From Norana najaformis (Eukaryota; Annelida; Clitellata; Crassiclitellata; Hormogastridae): a DNA stretch of 64,000 nucleotides. The stretch spans positions 641,326 through 705,325 of the forward strand of contig OZ029920.1 in assembly GCA_964023275.1 (NCBI GenBank). Direction: 5' to 3'. Position numbers and translations under genes: made by a program. Under the pieces are notes generated by a model. That model was not told the DNA's origin. It worked only from the letters and a program-made list of their open reading frames with translations, and searched no databases. Positions 1 through 11,612 of this stretch are shown here, in pieces (within the stretch, counting starts at the first letter, position 1; the number at the start of each line of letters is the position of its first letter).

Positions 1-1180
1 TTAGTCAATTGCACCTATGCTTCACAACAACCTTCTTAGAAAGAATTAGAAACGCTTGGTTTAGATCTTGCATTGATTCACAGCGGGGTTGAACCACTTG
101 AAGTAGGCAGTGGATATCGAACTTTACAATAAGGGAACACTGAAGCTTTGGTAAGGTTGCATCTTTTATTTTAAAGGTCATTTTCATAACGATCAATTAG
201 ATGCTTTCTATGCGCTATGGCCTTAAATTTACTTCAAACTCCTCTTACTTCGAACCGTCTGTTAACAGTACAAATTATATTATAAAATGTCTGACCTTTT
301 TCTGATCGTCGTCTCTGTGTAAATGTCACGTTACCTGTGAATCAGTCCTTTTAAACGAAAGCGTTCTTAGAAACGACCTTTGCCCAGATCTTTGCCTTGA
401 CTTCCTGAGTGACATGTTTATTTATTTATTGCACTTCTGTGTGCAAAGTCAGTAAGTCTAAAACTGAGCCGCTCACATGCAATTGGCCGCACATATATCT
501 GTTATGGTTAACTTGTTCATTGAAGTGTTTGTTTGCTCTATGGTCCATAAACTGATCACACGACATTCTATAGTACGAAGTGGCTGCCGCCTAGGAAACT
601 TTACCCTTGTTCCTGATATTTAGTGAAAGCGTACTGTTGTCGTAATTGCAGGTACAGGTGTGACCTACTATGCGCTCTGCTGACTGCTTTGTTTTAATTG
701 TAGCTTTCTCAAGTCGCCCCACGCATACAACATGTATTGTCAAACGACAATTTTGCTGTGGTGTGGCCAGCCTCCAATTTGATAACACTTTGTAATTTTA
801 CTAATATGCATGTAGGCCGACGTCTGAATGTAAACTCTAGCACAGATCGAAATATTTTGTTATATGAACGAATACCAAGAAGACAGTTTTACTCCTGACT
901 CGTCGGGATAAAAATATATGTGCTATCTTTCCCGACTACTTAAAGTGCGACTAATGAGCTGATAAACTAGTAATAAAAAATGAAGAGTCAAGGTTATCTG
1001 AACCTTGTTGTGAAATGAAGTCTGTCTACGCAAATGAACTTTTGCATCGGACTAAAGTTGCATTCTCCGTCACCGATGCTTCTAGTTACCTAGTTTGAGT
1101 TCGTTTTTTTTAACTAACAGACGCTAACAATTGAAGATTTAGCTGGTGCTCTCGGACTTGCGACTTCGTAAAAATAAATG
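1..1180. other. Intergenic stretch, nothing recognised
   Basis: AT-rich sequence with no convincing open frame, splice structure or repeat that I can match elsewhere in the window. Short open frames here lack domain-like composition. Just after it, at about 1190-1215, a short 'tatagcgcctttcgaggc' phrase resembles the 3' ends of CR1/L2-type LINEs, but it is too short to call. Confidence 0.5.
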
Positions 1181-1499
1181 TATATCAGTTTTCGTATAGC
1201 GCCTTTCGAGGCCACTCAAAAGCGAAAACTTTCACCAAATATACTGGTGACTTAGTTGGTCAATCGACCGTTTATTGAACAAAGTAGAAAAACTACATAC
1301 GACGTGTCGCACAAATATCTTTAGACTATGTGTATGCATCGAAAAATCTATTCTTTATAAAACTGTGTAATTAATTTAAGGATTAAGGCTCTTTTACTGG
1401 ACAAGATGCCATAAATGACATTGTTGGCGATCCAGAGCAGTCTTCTAGTCAAGTGACACCAACAAGTTTTACTATTTAAATAGAGAGTGAGAGATTTAC

Positions 1500-3190
1500 T
1501 CCGTTTAATGGCGGGCCCGTCTGAAGCCGCTTGCGCAAGCTGTCAGCCAAGCCCACTTTTAAGATACACAGGCGAAGCTACACCGAAAAGCTTCAGAAGG
1601 CATGAGATTTTTATGGTTTTATTAGCAGCGCCTTAAGGTAATCCTAAGAGGCACTCTTGAGGGTGAAGTGTTAAAAGCTTAATTTAATTAGCTCCGGTAT
1701 AAGAGGGTGGGGGCAGTACTCTCTCTTGCCGCCTGAACTTCGAACTGCAGATCAGATAACGGGGGATAGCAACATATACCCACCTCTTATGCCTAGACTT
1801 GGAAATATGAAGTTGCTAACACTTGAAACAAATGTATACCTCTCAGGCAAGATTAAGGACCTGCTCGTCTTCTTCTTCTTCTTCACGTATATTAATGTAC
1901 GCAATAACATGGATGTAGTCTGTCAGTGGAAAGGAGCAGAGGGAGCAGCGAAGTGATCTTTTACAAGAGTCTTTCGAAGTCTAATTAGATCCTACATTTG
2001 ATTTCTCCGTTGTCAGAAAAGTGCGTAGAGCCTGACAAATTAAATCATGACCGTACACACATCTCAAGCCAACGACGGGAGCTCTGTTCAATCGGACACA
2101 TCTTATTGTCCATTATTTTGAGCAGAAATCAAACGATATCTTTCGACCCTAACGAACATTTGAATACAGAAACTCAAAGTCTACAGTCGACCATGCTAAC
2201 CAATAGCCTATCAAGCGAAGACCAAAATAATCGTTTCAGCGGTCTCAGATGTGGGTCTTTCATGGTAAATTATGAACCAGTATCTCATCGGATAATTGAC
2301 TCTTAAGATATATCGGCCACCAGCGATTCTGTCCTCTTCTGACATCCCGACGTCGTCCATCGCTAGGTCACGTGACCCAGCGTAAACATTCAGTCATTTC
2401 CTGTTGACTTTTCCCGATCGAACAGTTCATTAGGTAATCGAATCGAATCGAGTTAATCGGACGAATATTCAAACGACTATTCGGTCGAATATTTAACTGC
2501 GTTTAATGGCGGCTGAAGTGGTCGACTGCCTCAGGTGGACCTGTGCGGCCCAGAAGTAGACCTCTAGGGCTACGTATCTTCTGTTCGTGAATAAAGACAG
2601 ATGGACGGAGCGAAAGACAATTGAGCCGGAAGACAGGAAGGAAGACAAGTATCTCGAAGAACAGAAAATCAAATGTACAACACATATATTAATTAAAGAC
2701 AGGCTCATCATCGGACGCGAACATCGGAACGTTTACAGCTAAATGGTCTAATGCTTCGACTGTTTGTTTGTTTGTAGTTAATCAAATAACATCAAATGTC
2801 GTATTTACAGTTCGCAAGTCTTCGGCCCGTTATCTTTTGACACGTTTTAAAGTGCAAATTATTATTAATTACGAAGTTCGATTGGAAGCTTAATTCCATA
2901 GATGGCACCAGCAACACTTGCTTATGTCTCTTCTCTTATGTTCTTCATAATTCCCTAGATGTAGCGACTCTGCAATTCTCCTAAAATCTTTCATGATATG
3001 CTAGAAACTATAAAGTCGCAATTCTATATATACCAATATTTAAAGAAATTTATTATTAAAGAAATAATAAAACTTTCTTTAAAATAATATAGACATTCTT
3101 TAGTAAGAACTTTAAATACTAAATGCAGTCCCTGAACTGTTGTCAACGGTGTTGTTTAACACTCAACACTACAAATGTTATCAAGCTGCG
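1500..3190. other. Repeat-derived intergenic stretch, mostly unassigned
   Basis: No gene seen. The parts around 1785-1845 and 1907-1965 look like decayed copies of a dispersed repeat present at 4708-5058 and 15674-16030; shared phrases include a 'gtctgtcagtggaaaggagcag' type block and a 'gaagttgctaacactt' type block. The part around 2490-2700 is richer in GC and contains 'gtgaataaagacag', but no terminal repeats are evident. The rest is unassigned AT-rich DNA. Confidence 0.4.
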
Positions 3191-3192
3191 AG

Positions 3193-3235
3193 TTTAGACA
3201 CCTTTAAATCGCTGAAAATGTTTCTATATATTCCG
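3193..3235 (+). repeat. Module B copy
   Basis: Carries the hallmark 'agacacctttaaatcgct' followed by a 'ctatatatt' end, which I call module B. It recurs more than twenty times in the window on both strands. It lies directly upstream of the LINE fragment that starts near 3265. Confidence 0.6.
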
Positions 3236-3264
3236 CATTTTTACTACAGTCTCTCCTCCGAAAG

Positions 3265-3745
3265 TGACAAGCAGAATGGTTCACCTCGGCCACAGGCTCA
3301 GACTATCGGGCCATTGAGCCGAACGTGGGCCTTGTTCGAAAATACAGCGACCCAAACCGGAGAAAGGAAATTGTCAACACCAGACTCCAGTTAGGCCACT
3401 GCTGCTTCAACGCACAGTTGAAGCTATGGGATCAACACGCGACCGGAAACTGCGACGTCCAAGAAACTGTAGGACACTTTCAAATGGAGTGCCCTGCCCA
3501 GGCAGGACTTCAAGACCAGCTCACTCGGGAGTCTGCTAGCAGGAAATGGACATTCGATCTTCGCACCGTCCTCGGTCAAACCAGCTGCTTAGATATCATC
3601 TACAAGTGGCTGGAGGCATCCGGAAGGAAGATCTGATCACACCTCTGACCAGGCTAACTCTAGCGGTCCTTGTGCCGTTAAACAAGGGAGAAGAAAGAAG
3701 ACGAAGAAGAAGGTCAAGAAGAAACAAATCAAAGAAGAAGAATTA
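3265..3745 (+). pseudogene. Non-LTR retrotransposon ORF2 C-terminal fragment
   Basis: An open plus-strand frame from about 3265 to 3636 gives the pattern usual after the RNase H region of many LINE polymerases: a TRLQLGH block, then a cysteine/histidine stretch with ETVGHFQMECP. In the family this block normally reads 'C..C..ETVEHFLLECP'. The copy has lost one expected cysteine. It ends in a stop at 3634-3636 and runs on into a purine-rich AAG/GAA tail up to about 3745, as expected for a retroposon 3' end. No reverse transcriptase core is present, so this is a 5'-truncated dead copy. The clade is uncertain. Confidence 0.6.
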
Positions 3746-4385
3746 CAACGAGCATTCTAGTTTAGAACCACACCAGTGAACACTTACTTAAACAGTCTTT
3801 TTAGAAAGTCCACTCATGTGACCAAGACAGGGGAGGGCAGTAAACCCATCTCCGCTGCGCGAGCATTGGAAAATCCTAATCCAGTCTCCCCAGAGGGGTT
3901 TTCTAGTTGGGTAGCCGGCCGCCAGCTCACCGGTCCTGTAACCCATAGTATAACGCAAAACCTGTACTCTGTACTACGTTTTTGTTATGACGTCAGTCAT
4001 CTTGATATGACGGCGTCGTAAAATGTGTTATCAAATCTAACACGGACTAACGCTTCAAGTACACCCGATGCGCCTACCAGTGTGGCCGCAAGTCCCCGTG
4101 CTACATTTGTGCGAGGTGCTGGTTCTATGCAGAATAAGTACTCTGCCTTTAAGTACTTACAAACGCTCATTGAGTATCTGGTCTCTGTAATGTAATCAAT
4201 ATTTTTATAGCGCCATTAGGCATAATATTTCGTTATATATGATAATACGTACTACTAGTTTCCAGTTTGATTATCCAGTTTGTCTCCAGTTTTTAGTGGA
4301 CAGTTTTCATGCTCAAATTCAATACAAAAGTATTGTTTCCTTAAAGTCGGAACTTCGACTTTCCGACTTTAAAATGAAGTAAAGC

Positions 4386-5215
4386 GAGATCGACGTTAAT
4401 AGTCCTGAAAGCCACGATAAGCCATTTCCACTCAAAACTACTTGCAATAAAGATTTAATGTGACTGCATTTAGACACCTTTAAATTGCTTTGGCCAATGC
4501 CATATATTGTTCACTTTTCTTAACTCCATGGTGTCTTGGATCCGGAATCTATCGACAGAAAAGACGATAAAGTATTATCCGGATATTCGGATATATATAT
4601 ATATATAAGATAAAGCGTGTGTTTATACATCTTAATACCAATTTTTGTCATATTATATATTTATCGGGCGCTTTCGATTATATATATATATATATTCGTT
4701 TTTCAATCTTTCGACTGTCAATCCAGAGGCCCGGGATTCAGATCCGCACCAGGGCTGAGATTTTGAGATTTTGTCCACTTGCGCAACCTAACGAAGTGTG
4801 CTATAAAATGAGTACTCCAGCTGTAGACTGCCAGTGGAAAGGCGAGGAAGTGGCCACCAGTACTCATACGCCGTGGCTAAAAAGTTGAAGTTGCCTACAC
4901 TTCGTACAAATGACTTCGCTTGATAAATTGAATTAAAATTCATTAATTATGAGGCGATAGGAATTTACTCGTCCTCAGAAATTTAATTTTAGACACGTAG
5001 CCACTCGAGAAGAAAGGAGACACTTTCAGTGATATCCCAATATTATTATCCTATTCTTAGACACCTTTAAATCGCTCTTTTGACGATCTATAATTATCTT
5101 ATTAATTAAGTATTGCCTTATAATTATCTATACTTATAAGGCAATACTGCATATAGTGACTTTCCTGGTTATCATGTATTGTAGGATCGACGTTAATAAG
5201 CCCGATGGATCACCG
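4386..5215 (+). repeat. Composite repeats: core, B and a 350-bp dispersed repeat
   Basis: This block holds, in order, a decayed core module (about 4386-4450), module B (4468-4515), a repeat of about 350 bp (4708-5058), another module B (5058-5096) and a decayed core module (about 5183-5215). The 350-bp repeat aligns over its length with 15674-16030, including a 'gggattcagatccgcacc' phrase that resembles a tRNA T-loop or B-box. Both copies are followed directly by a module B. No gene was found. Confidence 0.6.
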
Positions 5216-7070
5216 GGACGCACACACCGTGCCTGCACACCCAGCCGCACAGTCTCTAATATGCAATTAACATGCATTGAATATTAGGGTAAATCTTTAG
5301 ATGTTGTGAAATATTTGCTTAAACTTGTCATTGAATTTTACAAAACAAATGTAAGCATCTGGAAAAGTACATTTCATATCCATTAACTGATTGATTCATA
5401 ATTCGGCAAATGAGCAAGATCTCAAATAAGACCAAGTGATATAATGGTCGAAATATCAGATGATTCTAAAACATCCCATTAAAACACCTTATAAAATTAG
5501 GCTTGGAAGGACCTATACTTTTATAATAAAAGACAGTTGCCTATTTAGAGACACTTACATGTTTGCATGCAGGTCGTTGCGTGTATAAATAAGGGCAGAG
5601 TCTGTTGACATTGATTGTTTTGTGTTAGGCTTATCTAAAGATATATAGCTAACTGCGAGGGTAGTTAATCTCGGTATTTGGCGAAGACATGCATTCTCCT
5701 CCATAAATCTGAAACCTTTAATTAAGGCGATTCACTTGAAATTTTATACGAGTGATATGTTAGGCATATCAGTCGTATAATGTTAACTATTCAAGTAGCT
5801 CTTGAGTCATGGAAGACATGATGACATCAAAACAAGGAAAATGTCATTGATAAGCTCTGGCAGTTTACGGTTGCTTCTAGTTAAAAATGGGTTGACACTG
5901 GATGCACAGACCAACACCATGGGTCAATGCATTATAAATCAAATTTGGTTATGCTCCATAAGAAGCTCAGTGATGCATTTCAAAGCCGATCCGTAGTGGC
6001 ATAATGACCCATCGAAAGACTGAAAGAAGTAAGCTTTCAGATTCAAGTGAAGTATAAGCTTAATGAGATAAGAGGTAGAATGCAACTAGCACGGCATGAC
6101 GACTACACCTACAAACAGGTGATGCAGAAGAAATTGGTGATAAATTTTATTGAAACTGATCACGCGTGGATAAAAAGGTGTTCTTTTGCGAACATTCGTT
6201 CATAGAATCTCCTCAGAAGCAGGTACTTGAGGTAGAAGGATCTTTCGGCTGAAACGCAAACATGGTCTGGCAATGCAATGAAAATACATCTGGGAACATA
6301 GTATGAGTTCCTACTCTCCAACCCGTAAAGGTCTCAGCTATGTCTCAGTGTAACAGGACCAGTTACACTGTCAAAATGTTTTCGATAAAATTTGAACGAT
6401 ATTAGCAAAATAAAAAATAACTCTATAATTTACAATGTTTTCGCTGTTTAAATTATCAGTGCAATTAATTATAAGCTGTTTAAGTTAAAAGTTACAATTC
6501 TTTTGACGTTTGTAAAAAAAACGACACTGAAGATTAGCTTTTTCCGACTTTGATACAGAAAATTGTTATTTTAAATAATTTAGCTAACCGTTGTTTGATT
6601 AATACGTTTCCTCATTAGACTGTTTGAGATGTTAGGCAATTCGTACAGTTACAGTAAGTTTTTTATCAATGGCAAACAATTAATTTCTCAAATAACCAAA
6701 ATGATATTGTATTTACCATTAATTCTAAAGCACTCTGTGATTAACCCATGTCTTTTAATTTATAAAAAAAAATGCGTGTGGCACTTATCTGAAAGAAACC
6801 ATAATATGCAAGGATTTGCGATGTTCGTAAGGCAATATTACGCTGGTAAAAAGAATACGATTGCCTGTGGTACATAAAAATTAAGTAAAATTAATCAAGC
6901 AAATAATATATTTAAAAATAAAACGTTCGTGATCATTCATTTTTGCCGTGTTATGTAATTCTCACATTATTTTTAATTTTATATAAATTGTTTATCGAGA
7001 CCAATCTGTAAATAGTGTGCAAAAGAAAATGACATCAAGATATGAAAAAGCAAACGACGCCCGTAAGGCA
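5216..7070. other. Intergenic stretch, no gene recognised
   Basis: AT-rich DNA. The longest frame (6629-6877, plus) has a low-complexity composition and no domain pattern, so I do not call it. No repeat module is evident except weak similarity at the left end. Confidence 0.45.
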
Positions 7071-7077
7071 ACATTAG

Positions 7078-8015
7078 TTAGGCTGGCTGGTATTCGCAGA
7101 GAGCGCAGAGCCTGAAGCTGCACGACTCATCGTACCAACGGTAGTTATATTTACTTGACAGAAGCACGCAATACTCTCTGTTGAGATAGCAATTTGGTTC
7201 GCCGGCTTGCCAGTCTGTGAAGCAGAATGGCAGCTGTTCATTTGTTGATAATTTCCAGACGAAAGGATCTTTACAGCTGTTTTCGTCCAAACGCTGGCCA
7301 CTGACCCAAAGGATTTTCCCGTAATCAGCCCGGGCAATGCTTGGATATCCACAAACGGCAGACGCTGAATTGGCTATAAACAGTTTTCGTAAAAACTTCA
7401 AAGTCGCAATGAGATTGAATACAACCATGGAAAAAACAGGATTGTTGCCTCAAAAATCTCTTGAAGAACTGTACAGTTAATTAACACATTTAATTCAATT
7501 ACAGGTATTCATTTTAGCGTGAACTCTTCGGATGCCTCAATTCTATAAATATAAATATGTAACCGAAATTGACAAACAATTGCAATAAAACCCAATAAAA
7601 GAGTTTTTGGTTTCAAACACAAATGTTAAAAGAATCGTAATAGCAGAAATAAGACGACACAACCCAGCTGAGAAGTAATTGGCAAATCCTGCTATGGACT
7701 GGATACGTGTCCAAGACGTTAAGATTCGTCCATTCCCGGTTAACGATACAATTACTGACGATAGTCTGATTATTTTTAGGATAATACTGACACATACATA
7801 CTGTCAAAATGAAGTCGCAAGTATGACTTCAACGCATTGCTTTCAGCTAGACTCGTTATGGCAGCCAAGCGGGCTCCTCTGTGTAGCTGTCGGCATCTTG
7901 CCCCAGCTGATGCCCACGTGTGAATTTCATAAACTACCCTATAACAACTTTGAGCTAAGGGCAGATAAATGAATCCAGCTGGACAGCTACCTAAAACAGT
8001 AAACACTTGGATCAT
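7078..8015 (-). CDS. C-type lectin-domain protein, two coding exons
   Basis: Exon one (8015-7802) starts with an ATG and a short hydrophobic stretch, then CPAGF, SCYR, a W..A...C..L block and an LAAI.S..E block, which are the first half of a C-type lectin-like domain. A GTATGT donor follows at 7801, in phase 1. The next exon (from 7373, or 7364 if the second AG is used; both keep the frame) continues with ILWVSGQRL, the calcium/sugar motif EPN in WQAGEPN, a WYDESC block in the place of the usual WND..C, and a final CEY before the stop at 7078. The joined product has about 169 residues. The EPN triplet in this family usually goes with mannose-type sugars. The hydrophobic start is short for a signal peptide, and an acceptor-like 'ctgttttag' at 8000-7991 means the true first exon may lie upstream. 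Expected to be secreted; the ligand is unknown. Confidence 0.82.
7680..7746 (+). repeat. SINE body fragment inside the lectin intron
   Basis: About 66 bp align with 31160-31226 of the longer SINE copy; both share a 'cgtgtccaagacgttaagat/ccaggaccttgggat' block and 'tcgtccattcccgg'. It lies within the single intron of the lectin gene (7374-7801), which supports that segment being intronic. Confidence 0.5.
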
Positions 8016-8455
8016 AGTTAAATGAAACAAAGCTATGGTCGTACTCACACAACACGATTTGGGAAGTGGCGTATTTATTAGGTTGGTTATCAGTTAAATC
8101 ATATTAGCTAAAACATTAAACTTTGTGAATAAAGTGAAAAAATCAACGCTAAAACTGAAAGAAGAAGAAGATGATGACAATGATGTTGATGAGGTGGAAT
8201 AGTAGGAGGAGCAGGAGAAAGAAGTTCCTTCTCTCCTGAGTGTCACTGAATCAATAACAGTTTAAGTCATGAATTATAACTACACCAAATTACTGTAATA
8301 TTTAATTTATGAATTACAAGACTAGCTACTTACAGTACTGGGCTATATGAATGCAGAATGCCACAGACATAAATGTCAAATGAAACAATCTTCTACTCAT
8401 GACCATTACTTATATAGATTGCTCACAAATTCCTAAGCCTATTTTGCTCGATATC

Positions 8456-8655
8456 CCTCAGCAGTTGCAATAAGACGAAACAACAACGTTTTCCATCAGC
8501 ATCATTATCTTCCTGGTCTTAATTTCAGAAAACGATTATTGTGCGATTTGGTCTTCGCGTTTAGGTATCTCATATCAGTTTGATAAAGTTAAGTGATCAC
8601 CAGAAACATGCACTGTACATTGCTATCAACAACAATGATACATAAGGGCGTCAGC
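8456..8655 (+). repeat. Dispersed repeat, unexpanded copy
   Basis: Matches 11090-11150 joined to 11390-11420: shared text includes 'gataaagtt', 'aaacatgca' and 'gttgctatcaa'. At the position where the 11-kb copy carries a 250-bp GTAC minisatellite, this copy has only 'ctgtacattgctatc', so it shows the state before expansion. Confidence 0.55.
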
Positions 8656-8855
8656 TTCAATTTCAAACAGCATCCACCGTAGCCGTCCGACTGTCTGAGT
8701 GCCTGACTCCTGGATCTTGACCTGGAACCGAACCCTTTTGCCTATCGATTTTGTTTTGACTGAGCGCCTGTGAATAAGCTGGTTCCCGCGACTTAGCTTT
8801 CGTTGAGAGCTGTAGAAATCGCGAGATTACGATTACGATTACGATTACGATCTCA
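8656..8855 (+). mobile_element. LINE 3' UTR with GATTAC tail (5'-truncated)
   Basis: Starts at the last codons plus stop of the LINE polymerase found complete at 61360-63399 (minus strand) and keeps its whole 3' UTR, ending in about four 'gattac' units. Only about 200 bp of the element arrived, a typical severe 5' truncation. The same tail type recurs at about 27600, 37669, 47861 and 61360. Confidence 0.75.
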
Positions 8856-8868
8856 AACGCGCGTAGTA

Positions 8869-9812
8869 TTGAACAAGGGGATCCGGACAAACCCCCTGAG
8901 ATTTCCCCCCGGACCTCCCACCGTTATTTCCCCCTGGATTTCATCCCCCGGGCGTTTCAATAGGATAACAAAAACCTGGATATTCCACCCCGATGTCCAC
9001 AAAATGTAAACAATTTCTATCTATATGGACCTTTTTAGTACTTTGATGTTTGGGGTGGAAATACACACAATTTTTTAAAAAGACTTATTATAGCAACAAA
9101 TTGAGTAAACAGTTTTCTGGAAAGGCGTTTAATGCATTGATGTTACTATAGCAACATATTGGGTAAACATCCCAATTTTATTAGATTTTTACTCTATTTA
9201 ATTGTTGAAATTTAATAGTTGAGCAACCAAGCTTTTAATGCTTTGAGTCTTAATTACTTACTATTATTGTTTACTCACTTTATGCTTAAAGTAAATGATG
9301 CTTGAAGTGAATGTTTGATAAAGTTTTGATATTTGTTCAATCTGTTGCTATATAATCTGCCATGAATTTGTTTAAAAAGCAGTTTAAAAACATAGAGATG
9401 GAGTCGGAAACTGTAAGTAGTATACGTGAAAAAATCAAAGTTATTTTAAACGTTTTTGTTTACATTAAACAAAAAATAGCAAATAACGCAATTAGTTATG
9501 AGTGTGAACACAATAGAGGTGCAGGGACAAATTTAAGTGAGTGTAAAGCAAAGGTTAAATTAAATGAAGATCTAAAAACAAATTCTAATTTACTGTTATT
9601 TTTTACCTTATATCGCTTAACTTCTTTTTTAAAATTGTTCTTTTTATTGTGACCTATATAAAACGAATTGTTATGTTTATTGATATAAAATATATGACTT
9701 CGGGTGGGGGAAATGTCCAGGGGCCTTTACCCGGGGAATCCATGGGGGAGATGGCAGGAGGGGGAATGTCGGTGGGAAATGTCCCGGGGGAATATCTCCT
9801 TGACTCTTGAAT
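8869..9812. mobile_element. Foldback-like element with C-rich/G-rich arms
   Basis: The left arm (about 8869-9000) is made of repeated 'atttccccc' and 'tttcatccccc' blocks on the plus strand. The right arm (about 9700-9812) carries the same blocks on the minus strand ('ggggaaatgtcc', 'gggaaatgtcccggggg'). Between them is an AT-rich core of about 700 bp. The arms are imperfect inverted repeats, so the structure could fold back on itself. It sits just after a LINE tail. I could not define exact ends or a target-site duplication, and no transposase domain is recognisable. A non-autonomous DNA element is the simplest reading. Confidence 0.45.
9362..9652 (+). CDS. Hypothetical 96-residue frame in the foldback core
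   Basis: ATG-initiated frame within the AT-rich core between the inverted arms. It is lysine/asparagine-rich with a hydrophobic C-terminus (several F and L residues). It contains two cysteines (CEH and SECK) but no recognisable domain. The AT-rich composition explains its bias, and chance is a real possibility. No promoter or polyadenylation evidence. Kept only because it occupies much of the core. Confidence 0.15.
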   Translation: MNLFKKQFKNIEMESETVSSIREKIKVILNVFVYIKQKIANNAISYECEHNRGAGTNLSECKAKVKLNEDLKTNSNLLLFFTLYRLTSFLKLFFLL

Positions 9813-9964
9813 AAGGACAGCCCCTTCACCTAACTCTGAAAAGCATCATGTGAGAGCAGTTAGGGCCGTCCTCTCCTTTGCCGCGTGATCTTCTCACCGA
9901 CAGCGTGAAGTCAGTGTACTCGTTTTTAGCAGAGTTTGTTAGAGCGCGCAGTGGAGCACACATC

Positions 9965-10050
9965 TTGGAACATCGATCTGTCCCTCGTGGATTTGGACCC
10001 CAACCTTTGACAGTGCAGAACGCTTACCTCTGACTATTGGGAAATTAGCA
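9965..10050 (-). repeat. tRNA-like SINE head, tentative
   Basis: Read on the minus strand there is an A-box-like 'tagtcagaggtaagcg', then about 25 bp later a B-box-like 'ggggtccaaatcc'. This resembles the promoter of a tRNA-derived SINE or a decayed tRNA pseudogene. The acceptor stem does not pair well, so it is not a functional tRNA. No second copy was found in the window. Confidence 0.3.
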
Positions 10051-10139
10051 TATATGCACAATTGAAAAAGCAGTGGCGGTATATAAACTCAGGTTGCTAT
10101 ACTGATTCAAAAGACAACACTCACGTCATTCATAATACT

Positions 10140-10900
10140 CGAAAAGTTGAATACTTGACCAGGCCAAAGGACTTCTCCTGAGATACCACACCGATCTATT
10201 TGCACATATCAGCTTAGCTTCTACATAGAGTAAGATTTTAAGCATTGCTATTGACTAACGAACAGTATACACAGACCGAATTTTCTGGTCCGGAGATACA
10301 AGTTGGTAGCCTAGTTCGTTAAGCAGAATCTGAAATCGCTATCAGTATGCCCGGCAACCTCTGTTCTGTGACTGGCCGCGAATGCATGAATTGTAATTTC
10401 TGTTTAACTGATTTAATCCTAAGAAAATTTCAGGCTTAAGGTATACTTTCCTATAAAACAGAGTGCATTTAAATGTAAGAATCTACGTAAAAGTTAGAAA
10501 AATTTCTATTGATGTGATATAGAGCTCGTAACAGGTAAACATCTAAATAGGTAAGCCTAAAACATTATAACATCCCAGCTAACTTAAAATTATTTTAATT
10601 CGTGCAGTGTGTTTTAAATAAATACACAGGTTGAGTCAACTTGGAAAGGATTAAAATTGGGGTTTCAAAACTTGGCCTTTTCATGTTTTGTAATTAAAAT
10701 GTTGAACTTCATATTCCATATTTTGAAAAGCCAACAATTTTGCTTTTTAAATTGTGTGCACACAAAAATCTGCTTTGAATGAGCCACCAATCAAAGCATA
10801 CTTGTCCCAGGCCAATCTAGTTCCACTCGCATAAACTATGCATAAACGCATAAACTATGCATTTGTTTTCTGAATTCAAAAGATTTATCAACCACTTTAA
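10140..10900. other. Intergenic stretch, nothing recognised
   Basis: AT-rich DNA with no gene, module or microsatellite of note. One short direct duplication is visible ('cataaactatgcataaacgcataaactatgca' around 10830-10860). Confidence 0.4.
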
Positions 10901-10904
10901 AATT

Positions 10905-11025
10905 TATTGTTAGCGTAATCAATCTGTCAAATTCGGAGACAATCAATCTATTGGAGAGAGCGTCTGAAGATTCTTATTGGTCATAAATGCCGTGAACCTT
11001 CATTCAATCTATTGTTTGCGGTCAC
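10905..11025 (+). repeat. Direct repeat, first copy
   Basis: About 110 bp with a close match at 11500-11610: both end in 'ccttcattcaatct' then 'gattgcggtcatgac' or its variant. The two copies flank the GTAC minisatellite region about 580 bp apart, suggesting a local duplication or two copies of one element. Confidence 0.45.
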
Positions 11026-11145
11026 GACTATACAGTAAATTCTATATTTTGTCGGTCTCAACATCACAAAACTCCTATTGAGTGGTTTACTCTTCGGGTT
11101 AGACATCTGAGATTAGTTTGATAAAGTTCATTTATCACTACAAAC

Positions 11146-11396
11146 ATGCACAGTACATTGTACACTGAACATTGTACACTGTACAGTGAACACTGTACAT
11201 TGTACACTGTACATGGTTCACTGTACATTGTACACTGTACACAGCGCCTACGATTCCTCGCTCAGTCGATGGACATATGGCGTGTTAACAAATGCATTAC
11301 TTACTTACTTACTTACACTGTACATTGTACACTGTACATTGTACACTGTACATTGTACACTGTACATTGTACACTGTACATTGTACACTGTACGTT
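11146..11396 (+). repeat. GTAC minisatellite interrupted by a retroposon-like insert
   Basis: The tandem array is built on a 14-bp unit 'gtacactgtacatt', itself two 7-bp subunits of form GTACANT. Each GTAC is self-complementary, so either strand can form cruciforms. The array is split at about 11242-11316 by 75 bp of unrelated sequence ending in 'gcattac' followed by four TTAC units, the look of a very short retroposon 3' end. Open frames across the array are by-products of the 7-bp period. Confidence 0.8.
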
Positions 11397-11499
11397 GCTA
11401 TCAATCACAATGATAAACATGGGCTTCTCTGAATGATCTCAAAGATATAGGCATATTGAACACGTTGTTAGAGCTATCCGCAGCGTAACCAGCTTTGCC

Positions 11500-11612
11500 A
11501 AATGTGAAGGCAATCAGTTTAATGGAAAGGGCGACTGACGATTTATATTGATCATCATTACAGTGATCCTTCATTCAATCTGTCGATTGCGGTCATGACA
11601 ATGCGATACGGC
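11500..11612 (+). repeat. Direct repeat, second copy
   Basis: Second copy of the block at 10905-11025, with 'gcgactgacgatttatattgatcat' against 'gcgtctgaagattcttattggtcat' and a shared right half. Confidence 0.45.

Noticed and set aside
11146..11436. Frames rich in the pattern LYTVHCTL
   Set aside because: By-product of the 7-bp GTAC repeat.
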